Source: RDYZ01 sp964518905 (GTDB lineage: Bacteria; Cyanobacteriota; Cyanobacteriia; Cyanobacteriales; Geitlerinemataceae). Taken from it: a stretch of 64,000 bases of DNA. How positions within the stretch are numbered: position 1 is the first letter of the stretch; every line of letters starts with the position of its first letter. Position numbers and translations under genes: made by a program. This document shows positions 37,204 through 45,127 of this stretch, piece by piece. The notes under the pieces were generated by a model. That model had not been told where the DNA came from. It saw nothing but the letters and a program-made list of their open reading frames with translations, and did not search any database. The DNA lies in assembly GCA_964518905.1 (NCBI GenBank), contig CAZFJL010000026.1, positions 1 to 64,000 on the forward strand, given 5' to 3'.

Positions 37204-37905
37204 ATGACAGATCGACATCAGCCACGGTCGTTTAAGGGCATTGCATTGTGTACGCCAGGTGGCGATATTGCCTATGCGATCGACCAAACACGCACACAAC
37301 ATTGGCATGTGCAACTGTGTGAAGCCTTGCAGCAAGCCCTCAATCTGAACGAGGCTCCGTACTTTTTGATGCCGCATTGTAGTGCGACACTCGATTGTGT
37401 CGTCAGTGAGACGGGCAGTCGCTGGTTTGCCGAGGCCGGATCGATCGCTCTGCGCTATCGCAGCCTGCTCGATACCCTCTTCGACGTGCCGAATTGCATC
37501 TGGCATCCTCTCGCCCTGGATGTCGTGACCGTCCCGATCGCGTCTGATTACCGCGAGCGTTTCCCGCAGCTCTGGGAAGCCAACGATCTTGTCATCGCCG
37601 TCACCCCGCCGAAGACGGTGCCAGAAGTCCCCCGCCTCAACGAAACAGGATACGTCCTCGAATTATTTGTTCGCAGTGACAGTGCAGAGATGGCGATCAT
37701 GCTGCGTGGCCTACATGACTTGCTTGAACGTGCCCTCGATGATCCCTACTCCCTGAAGGTGATTGACGTAAGCAAATCTCCGGAGCTAACGGAAACGAGA
37801 CGCATTATGGCGACCCCGACGCTCTTGCGTATTTGGCCGGAGCCGACCCGTCGTTTAGTCGGTATTTTGGATTGTCCTGATCGTCTGCGTGAACTGCTCG
37901 CCTAG
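37204..37905 (+). CDS. KaiB-fold protein with an extra N-terminal domain
   Basis: 233 residues. The last 85 or so match KaiB: YVLELFVRSDSAE, the helix MLRGLHDLLERALDDPYSLKVIDVSKSPELTE, ATPTLLRIWP and RRLVGILDCPDRLRELL. The first 145 residues (GIALCTPGGDIAYAIDQ, WHVQLCEALQQAL, LFDVPNCIWHPLALD) form a separate domain that I do not recognise; it is not the histidine kinase found in SasA. The fold-switching clock protein KaiB binds KaiC, and SasA uses a KaiB-like domain to do the same. This protein could dock to KaiC or a KaiC-like ATPase and carry a second activity, which is inference. No kaiA or kaiC is in the window. It is convergent with the next gene. Confidence 0.8.
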   Translation: MTDRHQPRSFKGIALCTPGGDIAYAIDQTRTQHWHVQLCEALQQALNLNEAPYFLMPHCSATLDCVVSETGSRWFAEAGSIALRYRSLLDTLFDVPNCIWHPLALDVVTVPIASDYRERFPQLWEANDLVIAVTPPKTVPEVPRLNETGYVLELFVRSDSAEMAIMLRGLHDLLERALDDPYSLKVIDVSKSPELTETRRIMATPTLLRIWPEPTRRLVGILDCPDRLRELLA

Positions 37906-37928
37906 CGAGTGGTTTGTTTCTGCTTAGA

Positions 37929-39203
37929 TTAGCGTTTAGCAGACTTGGACGGTTCAGACAATCGAAACAGCCAAATCTGAGTGGTTTGGTCTGGATTGAA
38001 GTTGTCGTCACTGATGATGATCAAACTTTGAGAGCCATCCGCAAGGCGGGGTCCGAAGGTCATGCCCTCCAGGTTATCGATCGGCTGCTGAAGCGTGCTG
38101 AAATCGAAGAGCAGACGTTTTCGGATTGGTGCAATCCCGTTGAGATCGCCGCTCAGTGTTGCGAGACTGGCCGTATCGCTGGCTCCTGCGAGGCTGACCT
38201 GATAGATTTTCGCGAATAAGCCCAAAGGGCCATACGCTCGTTCTAGGCTGAGAAAATAACCCGGTTGATCGATCGCCAAGAGTTCGGTTAGGCCGGTTAT
38301 TGTCGCGCCGATCGGTGGCGGATCGAGGGGATAGAGATGTTCGGCGACGATTTGAGTGCGATCGCGATCGATCACGCTGTAGTGAATGAAGCGACTGTAG
38401 GCCGTCGTGGGCTTGGATGTACCGGAGGCGAGATCGGCGTTTGAGCTTGGTGGAGCATCGAGATTGGGTAGATCTTGTAATAGCGGTGATTCCGTCGCGG
38501 CAAAGACTCGATAGGGCTCACCGCTGCCGCGCCCACCAATGGTTAAGCTTTCAAATCCGGCATTATTTTGAACGCCGAGGGTTTGCACGAGATCTTCGGG
38601 ATCTTCGGGATCTTCGGGACTGTCGGTATCGGTGACGGTATCGGGGAGAAAATAGTCATAAAGTGGAAAATCACGCAAATACTGTCCTGTTCGACTAAAT
38701 TCAGCAATGAAAGGTGCAATACCACGTGTAGAGTCGCCTTCACTGGAAATTAAGAGAGTATTATCGGGTGTAATGGCTAATCCTTCCGGATCGATCGCGC
38801 CGGTGGGATAAAGCATTTGATCCGCAGCGCTGAGGCGGTGGACGTCACCGATGCTGACCGTTTGGATCGATCCGGCCTCGCGATCGAGTTCAATGTCCAG
38901 GTCATAAAAGCGGGCTGGCCCCCCTTGACCGCGATCGTCAGACAACACGAGATAGCGTCCCGTTTTTGCGTCATAGGCGATCGCCGATAATCCCCCAAAA
39001 GCCATGCCCTCGCTTTCCCGCACCTCTAGATCGTAGCGATCGAGGTAATCCAGCGACAAATTGAGCCAAAGCCGATCTTCGGCTTGCACTTGCGGTAAGG
39101 GAGTGCATCCAGACAAGCTACAAAAACTAAGGATGGCCAGACCTAAAATGATCCAGCTCTTCCAGTTCCAGCGTTGTTGCCGCGTTATTATTTCCGTCAT
39201 CAT
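37929..39203 (-). CDS. Lipoprotein of the phytase-like esterase family
   Basis: 424 residues from ATG 39203 (MMTEIITRQQ); the frame extends 28 codons further but those would bury the signal. A lipoprotein signal is clear: a hydrophobic run IILGLAILSFCSLSGC with lipobox LSGC, modified Cys about 33. The mature part resembles the esterase-like, phytase-like beta-propeller family: GLSAIAYDAKTGRYLVLSDDRG, DPEGLAITPDNTLLISSEGD, and the C-terminal NLEGMTFGPRLADGSQSLIIISDDNF. These are membrane-anchored, calcium-dependent-looking propellers; the true substrate is not known. An Asp/Glu/Pro repeat (SPEDPEDPEDL) comes from a 9-bp DNA repeat. The gene is divergent from, and almost touches, the glycosyltransferase gene. 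Confidence 0.82.
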   Translation of the reverse strand: MMTEIITRQQRWNWKSWIILGLAILSFCSLSGCTPLPQVQAEDRLWLNLSLDYLDRYDLEVRESEGMAFGGLSAIAYDAKTGRYLVLSDDRGQGGPARFYDLDIELDREAGSIQTVSIGDVHRLSAADQMLYPTGAIDPEGLAITPDNTLLISSEGDSTRGIAPFIAEFSRTGQYLRDFPLYDYFLPDTVTDTDSPEDPEDPEDLVQTLGVQNNAGFESLTIGGRGSGEPYRVFAATESPLLQDLPNLDAPPSSNADLASGTSKPTTAYSRFIHYSVIDRDRTQIVAEHLYPLDPPPIGATITGLTELLAIDQPGYFLSLERAYGPLGLFAKIYQVSLAGASDTASLATLSGDLNGIAPIRKRLLFDFSTLQQPIDNLEGMTFGPRLADGSQSLIIISDDNFNPDQTTQIWLFRLSEPSKSAKR

Positions 39204-39251
39204 GCCTCTATATTCACTTGCGTCGTCGTTGTCGATTCTGTGTATTCTCGT

Positions 39252-41273
39252 ATGGATGAAGACCCCAGCCTTAGAATTGGACGCCAAGCGGTGAATTTTT
39301 CAGGATTTTTTCGCGTTGAAGCACTCCAGCAGGTCGTACGACAGCTAGCGAATCATTTGCGCCACCGTCGGCGTCGGTTTAATATGATCGCGATCATCTT
39401 GATTGTCGCGATCGCCGCCGCATTTCGCTGTTGGAACCTCGGCGACAAAGCCCTGTGGCTCGACGAATGGCTGACTCTGTTTATCGTGAATGGCTATGGA
39501 TCGGCAGATTTGCCGCTCGATCGCCTCGTGTCCTTTCGCGATCTTTCCAGTGTCATCCAGCCCCATGCCGACGCGAGCCTAGCGCAAACACTGTCCGTCC
39601 TCAACCGAGAATCCACCCACCCGCCCCTCTTTTTTCTGCTTCAGTACTATTGGTTTCACTGGCATCTTGATCGCGGCCTCATTTCTCCGGATCGTCTGCC
39701 GATCGTCCTCCGAACCCTCCCAGCCTACCTGGGCATCGCCCAAACCGCCCTGATCTTTTGGGTTGGTAGACTCGCCTTTTCGCCACGGGTCGGACTGCTG
39801 GCCGCTGCCTTGACGGCAACCTCACCCCTGGCGGTTTATCTCAGTCAAGAGGCACGCCAATATACCTTAGCGATGGTGTGTCTGATTCTCGCCCTAGCCG
39901 GACTTTTAACTGTCGTGAAGCACTGGCAGTATGGCGACCTGCGAGCTCGTAAAGCCGTGGTTTTGTGGATTGTCGCTAATACCTTGGGGCTCTATTCTCA
40001 CTACTTATTTATCTTGGCCTTTGCAGCGCAAGGTCTGGCGATCGCCCTGTGGCTGGGACAAACGCAGCAATGGCGCAAACGACGGCGATTTTTCACAGCG
40101 GTACTGCCGGGGTTTAGCCTTCCCCTGCTGTTCTTTTCGCCGTGGATCTGGCGATTGTTCCACCAGGTCAATCGCAGCGAAACAGAATGGGCGACCCCTT
40201 TCATCTCCCATTGGTCTGACGGATTTGCGCCGATCGGCCAAACGCTCGTCGCCCTACTCTCAGCATTTATCGCCTTACCGATCGAAGGGCAGCCCCTAAG
40301 TCTCCTCATTCCCGTGGCCGTGACGATGCTGCTCTTTGGTTTCCTGCTCACAGTCGCGACCTGGCAAGGTTGGCGACGTTTGCGATCGGTGGCATCCCTG
40401 TCGCCCGAGAGCGCACGCCTACAGGAACGGCGCAAAATTATCGTGATCATGACGATCGCCATCATCCTCCAAATGCTCGCCGCCTTTTATCTCTTCGGTA
40501 AAAATCTGACGATCGCACCGCGCTATCACGCGATTTATTACCCCAGTCTGTGCCTACTCGTGGCGATCGGTCTGGGTGGACATTCTGCCTATCGCCCGCA
40601 TTTCGCCAAGGCGCTCAAGCGTTTACCCACCTTTGGAACCCATTGGCGGCGTACGTTAGTCCTGGGCGTGATCGCGGTTGGCGCGATCGGGGCGATCTGC
40701 GTTACCCAAAACTGGGCGTTTCAAAAAGGCTACACTCCGCGAGCAATCGCCGCTCACATCCAGTCTGATAATCTCAGCGATCTCGGCGAACCCGATAATC
40801 GACCCAGCCTGACGATCGCCACCTATAACAATTTGCAGGAGATTGCCCTGGGTTGGAGCATCTTATGGGAGCTGGGTCGCCGTGCTGCGGATAACCCGAC
40901 CTCACACTTTGCCTTGCTCGATCGGCGTCAAGGCTATGACCGAATTTGGGACACACTCGCCAACGGACTAGACAAGCTCCCCGATGATGTCAGCCCTGTG
41001 GAAACCCTGATGAATCGCGATCGCCGGAATACCAGTGTCGATAATATCTCGGCCAATATCTCGGCCAATGTCCCGAGTGTCCTCCCCGTAAGCAATCAAG
41101 ACATTGATCTTTGGATCATCGCCCCCGGATTGCGTCAGGCCGAATTTCCCAACGAATTAACCCTCGCCCAAACTCATCGTTGCATTCTTGACCCGGAAAC
41201 ATATCGGCGAGTCGGGATTCCCTATCAAGGCTACCGCTGCGTTACGGGATCTGAGAGTACAACAACGAAATAA
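39252..41273 (+). CDS. Membrane glycosyltransferase, family 39 (PMT/ArnT-like)
   Basis: 673 residues from ATG 39252 (MDEDPSLRIG); an upstream Met at 39174 would overlap the neighbouring divergent gene, and an internal Met near 39384 directly precedes the first helix. There are about ten to eleven hydrophobic helices. The first periplasmic loop holds ALWLDEWLTLF with the DE pair typical of the GT-C catalytic site, followed by STHPPLFFLLQYYW and SQEARQYTLAM, all characteristic of the PMT_2/DUF family of lipid-linked sugar transferases. The enzyme would transfer a sugar from a polyprenyl carrier to a protein or lipid. Its last codons and stop come from the dispersed repeat at 41254, so the C-terminus was probably altered by that insertion. 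Confidence 0.85.
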   Translation: MDEDPSLRIGRQAVNFSGFFRVEALQQVVRQLANHLRHRRRRFNMIAIILIVAIAAAFRCWNLGDKALWLDEWLTLFIVNGYGSADLPLDRLVSFRDLSSVIQPHADASLAQTLSVLNRESTHPPLFFLLQYYWFHWHLDRGLISPDRLPIVLRTLPAYLGIAQTALIFWVGRLAFSPRVGLLAAALTATSPLAVYLSQEARQYTLAMVCLILALAGLLTVVKHWQYGDLRARKAVVLWIVANTLGLYSHYLFILAFAAQGLAIALWLGQTQQWRKRRRFFTAVLPGFSLPLLFFSPWIWRLFHQVNRSETEWATPFISHWSDGFAPIGQTLVALLSAFIALPIEGQPLSLLIPVAVTMLLFGFLLTVATWQGWRRLRSVASLSPESARLQERRKIIVIMTIAIILQMLAAFYLFGKNLTIAPRYHAIYYPSLCLLVAIGLGGHSAYRPHFAKALKRLPTFGTHWRRTLVLGVIAVGAIGAICVTQNWAFQKGYTPRAIAAHIQSDNLSDLGEPDNRPSLTIATYNNLQEIALGWSILWELGRRAADNPTSHFALLDRRQGYDRIWDTLANGLDKLPDDVSPVETLMNRDRRNTSVDNISANISANVPSVLPVSNQDIDLWIIAPGLRQAEFPNELTLAQTHRCILDPETYRRVGIPYQGYRCVTGSESTTTK

Positions 41274-41346
41274 GCGTTCTGGGGATGAACGAGAAGTCCA
41301 ACTTTTTGGAAAAGTCGGACTTCTGAGCTGGGCGATTATTTCCGAG
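41254..41346. repeat. Dispersed short repeat, copy 2
   Basis: Second copy of the repeat at 62-152. It shares AGAGTACAACAACGA and the TTTTTGGAAAAGTCGGAC core. Here the hairpin is AGAAGTCC (41292-41299) with GGACTTCT (41317-41324). The stop codon of the glycosyltransferase gene lies inside it. Confidence 0.75.
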
Positions 41347-41357
41347 CAATACTCTAA

Positions 41358-41479
41358 CCCTCTTCTGTCACTCTCCGATTTGATAACGAGTCTGCGTTAT
41401 TTCAGGCATTTCCTAAATGAGAGTGAGAACGAAAGAATAAGGGTTTCAGATGTTCTTTTCGGAGAGTGACAAAAGAGGG
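41358..41479. mobile_element. Non-autonomous inverted-repeat element, unit 1
   Basis: The left end CCCTCTTCTGTCACTCTCCGA (from 41358) matches the reverse complement of the right end TCGGAGAGTGACAAAAGAGGG (ending 41479) with one mismatch. The 80-bp centre is not coding. The internal sequence GTTATTTCAGGCATT...CTAAATGAGA is shared with unit 2, so the two are copies of one element. Confidence 0.8.
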
Positions 41480-41483
41480 CTAA

Positions 41484-41605
41484 CCCTCTTTTGTCACTCT
41501 CCGATAACTCAACGAATTTGCGTTGTTTCAGGCATTAACTAAATGAGAATAGCAGCGGAGGAATCAGCCTTACAGCGATTCTTGATGAAGAGTGACAAAA
41601 GAGGG
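41484..41605. mobile_element. Non-autonomous inverted-repeat element, unit 2
   Basis: Directly follows unit 1. Left end CCCTCTTTTGTCACTCT (from 41484), right end AGTGACAAAAGAGGG (ending 41605). Same length as unit 1 (122 bp) but more diverged inside. The two units are separated by only CTAA, and CTAA also follows unit 2. The stop codon of the pentapeptide gene is in this CTA. Confidence 0.8.
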
Positions 41606-42607
41606 CTAAGCCACCAACCCCTCCGGCAAGGTCGTATCACCCAAAATTGCACAGGAAAGATTGACACCCGTCAAATTCGCATTACGTAAACTCGCCCCAC
41701 GTAAATCTGCACCACTCAAATTTGCGCCATCGAGATCCGCACCCCACAGATACGCATCGCGTAAATCTGCACCACTTAAATCCGCACCAACTAAACTCGC
41801 TAAATTCAGATTGCAGCCGCTGAGATCTGCATTACGTAGATCCGTCTCGCGTAAGTCCGTCTTCATAAAGTTGGCACGCGCGGACTGACAGCCTTTCATC
41901 TTCGAGCCATGCAGATTTGTTTGCGACAGATCCGCATCTTCTAAGGCCGCATTCCGAAAATGGCTATTCTCCAGATTACTACCCGCGAGATTAGCACCTT
42001 GTAATTTCGCACCACTGAGCTTCACCTCATCAAGCTCCATCCCACTAAAGTTAATCCCTTCGAGCTTCAAACCATTCATCCACGCGCCTTTTAGAGTAAT
42101 ACCGTTTAGGCTCGCCCCACGCAAATTCGCCCCACTTAAACGCGCACCATTTAAGTTAGTCCAGTTTAGATTTGCACCTTCGAGATTTGCACTCCGAAGG
42201 TTAATTCCACTTAAGTTAGAACCACACAGATTTACACCTGACATTTGAGCCCGAAAGAGTGTCACCCAGGTTAAAATTGAGCCGCTCAGTTTCGCTTCGC
42301 GGAGATCCGTTTTCGCAAGCTGTGCACCTTGGAGATTCGTTTTCGTCAAATCTGCCCCCATCAAAACACTGCCTTGAAGCTTGGCAAATTTTAAATTTGC
42401 GCCGTAGAGAAACGCACCATTAAGATTCGACTCATACAGAAAGCAGCGTTCAAGAAAGGCACGAGCGAGGGACGCATCTCGCAAATTGGAATGTGAGAGA
42501 TTAACGTGATCGAGGTAAGCTCCGATCAAGTTTGCGGAGCGAAGATTGGAGCCTTGAAAATTACGTTCGCCGTTGAGATAGCGAGAAAGAACTTCTGTAC
42601 TTTGCAT
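41606..42607 (-). CDS. Pentapeptide-repeat protein
   Basis: 333 residues, of which about residues 15-320 are consecutive five-residue units of the A(D/N)LXX type, for example GANLKFAKLQGSVLMGADL and SGADLRDAYLWGADLDGANL. Such proteins fold as a right-handed quadrilateral beta-helix. The family is large in cyanobacteria; most members have no known function, and a few mimic DNA and protect gyrase. There is no signal peptide, membrane segment or additional domain, so the location is probably cytoplasmic. The stop codon lies at the edge of the adjacent inverted-repeat element. Confidence 0.93.
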   Translation of the reverse strand: MQSTEVLSRYLNGERNFQGSNLRSANLIGAYLDHVNLSHSNLRDASLARAFLERCFLYESNLNGAFLYGANLKFAKLQGSVLMGADLTKTNLQGAQLAKTDLREAKLSGSILTWVTLFRAQMSGVNLCGSNLSGINLRSANLEGANLNWTNLNGARLSGANLRGASLNGITLKGAWMNGLKLEGINFSGMELDEVKLSGAKLQGANLAGSNLENSHFRNAALEDADLSQTNLHGSKMKGCQSARANFMKTDLRETDLRNADLSGCNLNLASLVGADLSGADLRDAYLWGADLDGANLSGADLRGASLRNANLTGVNLSCAILGDTTLPEGLVA

Positions 42608-43152
42608 GACATACTCTCCTAGAAATGAGTTTTTTTACGCCATAAGTACGACTCAGAGAATGTTGAAAAAACTCAGGCTCAGAGCTGAAAACTTTTCTGA
42701 GTCTCGAATGATAATTGCTTCAACAAAAAACGATGGAATTATGGAATACGAAGTCAATTTTGAACGAGGAAAAGGTTAGCTTAGATCTTACTTAACAAAA
42801 AAAGTAACGGATTAATAATTCGATAATTCCTTGGGGATTAATGTGTCTGAGCCAAAGCCTAGCGTCTGGCGCTCAACGCAAGCAATTGAATCACCTTTCA
42901 TCTCTGATGGTATCACGCTCATACTTATATAATTTTAATATTTCTTATTTGTTCACGAATAGATAACTAGCTTAATTCTTGGGGTTGGATGCGAGGAGCG
43001 CTGTCTCTTTTTGCTTCGGGAGTGTTTTCTAGGTCTGAAATTTAGTTTGTAATTAACTTTGATTACGACAGCTTTTTATATCTTTATTTTCGCAACTTTT
43101 AGTATGAATTGATTGCGTATTTATACTCAAGCTTATTATGGCGAGTTTCTAT
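42608..43152. other. AT-rich gap next to the toxin remnant
   Basis: 545 bp, AT-rich, with no reading frame I would support. It lies downstream of the truncated toxin and upstream of the pentapeptide gene. The missing C-terminal part of the toxin is not recognisable here. Confidence 0.45.
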
Positions 43153-43341
43153 TTACTCCTTCTCGGCTTGTTGTCGGAAGCGCGATCGCATCAAGGCGCT
43201 ATCCTGGGCGATGTCGTCGGTGACGGGCAGCAGTTGACAATGGCGGGCGAGAAAGCTTTTGAGCCACGCCATTTTTGTGGTTGAGTGTCGGTGATCGAGG
43301 CCGTAGGTGAGTTCTTCCAAATTGCAAACGATAAATTGCAT
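43153..43341 (-). pseudogene. Truncated PIN-domain (VapC-like) toxin
   Basis: 62 residues that look like the middle of a VapC toxin: EELTYGLDHRHSTTKMAWLKSFL followed by LLPVTDDIAQDSALMRSRF. Intact VapC proteins are about 130 residues, begin with a strand holding a catalytic Asp (LLDTN) and have more acidic residues after the LPVTD segment. Both ends are absent here, so nuclease activity is unlikely. The ATG overlaps the stop of the antitoxin-like gene (shared base 43341), the usual arrangement for a toxin-antitoxin pair. Most likely a remnant made by deletion. Confidence 0.62.
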
Positions 43342-43619
43342 TAGTATTCTGCCTCGTCATCGATGAGGGGATTGGGGCGATCGATGCGGACGGTTTCTTC
43401 AAATCCGAAGGGTTCTGCTTCGTTGATTTTGGCAAGTTCGTCTAGCATTTCGGCGATCGTGGGTTGGTGTTCGTCTTTGGGGGGAGGTTGCAAGGTTTGG
43501 GCTTGGTGTTGGGCGAGGAGGAATTCGGTGAAGTTGAGGATGGTTTGTTGGTCGGGGAGGGGGAGTTGCTGTAGGAGTTCGGCGGTGCGTTGGGGGATGT
43601 TGAGGGTGGTTTGGGTCAT
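43341..43619 (-). CDS. Antitoxin-like protein (VapB/DUF2281 type)
   Basis: 92 residues. The start MTQTTLNIPQRTAELLQQLP and the helix ILNFTEFLLAQHQ are typical of small antitoxins paired with PIN toxins in cyanobacteria. The remainder is an acidic, Pro-rich tail of the kind that wraps the toxin. Its stop overlaps the start of the truncated toxin. If the toxin is dead, this gene may be an orphan left by decay or may still regulate other toxins. Confidence 0.68.
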   Translation of the reverse strand: MTQTTLNIPQRTAELLQQLPLPDQQTILNFTEFLLAQHQAQTLQPPPKDEHQPTIAEMLDELAKINEAEPFGFEETVRIDRPNPLIDDEAEY

Positions 43620-43811
43620 GGCAGGATTGTCGTCTCGCGATCGATGAATTCGGCGGGGGGATTGCGGGGAATGGAATGTTGCTCTGTTGGTTCGGGTGCT
43701 GTTCTGTGGGGTGGGTTGTTTCGATTGTACGGGCGTGATTTTGGTGGCGGGCAGTCCTCGTTATACAGGGCGATATCGATCGCTCCAAAGGTAACGAAAG
43801 AGTCTGAATAT

Positions 43812-45104
43812 TTAGGGTTCGATCGATTCGGTTTCAGGAAAATCGCCAAAGGGTCGATCGGCATTGATCGGCTTGAATTCGGTGGTATAGCCCAGCTCGT
43901 TTCGGGTCGCGAGGTCGGCGTCTTCGAGTTTTTCGAGCAGCGGCAAGATTTCGTTAAAGCTACGAAAGCCGAACTGTTCTAGGTCTTCGATGCGGATTGT
44001 TTCATCGGACAGTGAGCCGTTTTTTTCAAGTAGGGCTTTGAGACGTTCTTCTTTGGCGGTCAAACTGGCACGTTCACGGCGTGAAAGTTCGCTGGCTCGA
44101 ATTCCGACTCGGAGAATATCGAGATCGATCGTCGTTACGCCGCGCTCGATCGCGGTGTTGAGTACGGTGTTACCCAGACGATTGAATAAGCGGGGTTTGC
44201 CATAGGAGGCGCGGCAAAATGCACGAGCGGACTCGGGGGTGAATGGGCGAAGGTCAGAGGGATTATTAGGATCGCTGTTTGGGGAAGGCTTGAGCCGGAC
44301 GCTGGCGAGATATTTGGCGAGCATTTGCTCGGTGGTGGCAAGATCGAGGTCGGTGAGTTCGATCTTGTGATCAAAGAGGCCGCGCTCGCTGGTGAGCAGG
44401 TCGCCCATCATGCCGATCGGGTGGCCGGTCAGGATAAATGAGGCGTTTCCTTTGAGGGTTCCTTGAGCGTCGTGCATCAGGCGGCGGACGCGAGCGGGAT
44501 CTTGTTTGTCGAGATCGTCGATCGCGATGACAACGCCGTCGGTGTATTGCTTGCGGGCGCGATCAATGAGTTGCTGAAGCGCTTCGACTGGGCGTTCGAG
44601 TTTGGCGATCGCGCGATCTTTTTCGCCCAGCTTGCCGCCGAATCCGAAACTAGCGCTGGCTTCGGTGCTGCGTTCTTTCTGCGGTTTGGCGGTGGCAAGC
44701 CCTAAATCATGCAGGCGACTTTGCGCCCAATCGTCATCGGGGAGCTGTTGCGCGAGGGCGATGAAGGCGGTGGTCGTGAGGTCGGACTCGTCGGGTAGGG
44801 TGGTGTAGGTGGTGAGAAGTTTGGGGCGTTTGCGCTGCAAGGTGTTGAGGACTTGCAGTACGAAGGCACTTTTACCGCTGCCGATTCTGCCGTAGACAAG
44901 GATTCGACGCCGATCGTTTCCCTTAAATTGACTGAAGATTGATCGCAGCTCGTTGGTTCTGCCGGTGAAGACGGAACCCAGACGATCGGCGTCGTTGAGA
45001 TTGATCGCGCTTTCGGTAAAGGGAATCGATCGCAGTCCTAATTGTTCGATTCCTGCACCGGCTTCGTCAAAAATTTCATCAAAGAGATCGTCAGCGCTGG
45101 TCAT
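43812..45104 (-). CDS. AAA/Orc-like P-loop ATPase
   Basis: 430 residues from ATG 45104 (MTSADDLFDE); the frame runs 25 codons further upstream without sign of conservation. Motifs: a GRTNEL box (residues 48-53) as in STAND and Orc/Cdc6-like ATPases, Walker A GRIGSGKSA (72-80), Walker B VVIAIDDLDKQD (about 180), and a sensor-like SFILTGHPIG. The C-terminal 130 residues are helical and resemble a winged-helix or lid region (YGKPRLFNRLGNTVLNTAI). It does not carry a recognisable effector domain. The upstream TPR gene ends only 23 bp before it, so the two form an operon; the ATPase probably acts as a switch with the TPR protein as partner or sensor (inference). Confidence 0.8.
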   Translation of the reverse strand: MTSADDLFDEIFDEAGAGIEQLGLRSIPFTESAINLNDADRLGSVFTGRTNELRSIFSQFKGNDRRRILVYGRIGSGKSAFVLQVLNTLQRKRPKLLTTYTTLPDESDLTTTAFIALAQQLPDDDWAQSRLHDLGLATAKPQKERSTEASASFGFGGKLGEKDRAIAKLERPVEALQQLIDRARKQYTDGVVIAIDDLDKQDPARVRRLMHDAQGTLKGNASFILTGHPIGMMGDLLTSERGLFDHKIELTDLDLATTEQMLAKYLASVRLKPSPNSDPNNPSDLRPFTPESARAFCRASYGKPRLFNRLGNTVLNTAIERGVTTIDLDILRVGIRASELSRRERASLTAKEERLKALLEKNGSLSDETIRIEDLEQFGFRSFNEILPLLEKLEDADLATRNELGYTTEFKPINADRPFGDFPETESIEP

Positions 45105-45127
45105 GGGGTAGTGGTGTGGAGATGGGA

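Larger units (their letters stand above)
41274..41605. other. Repeat-filled intergenic region
   Basis: The 332 bp between the glycosyltransferase and the pentapeptide protein consist almost entirely of repeats: the end of the dispersed repeat and two tandem inverted-repeat elements. Nothing here is likely to be coding. Confidence 0.75.
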
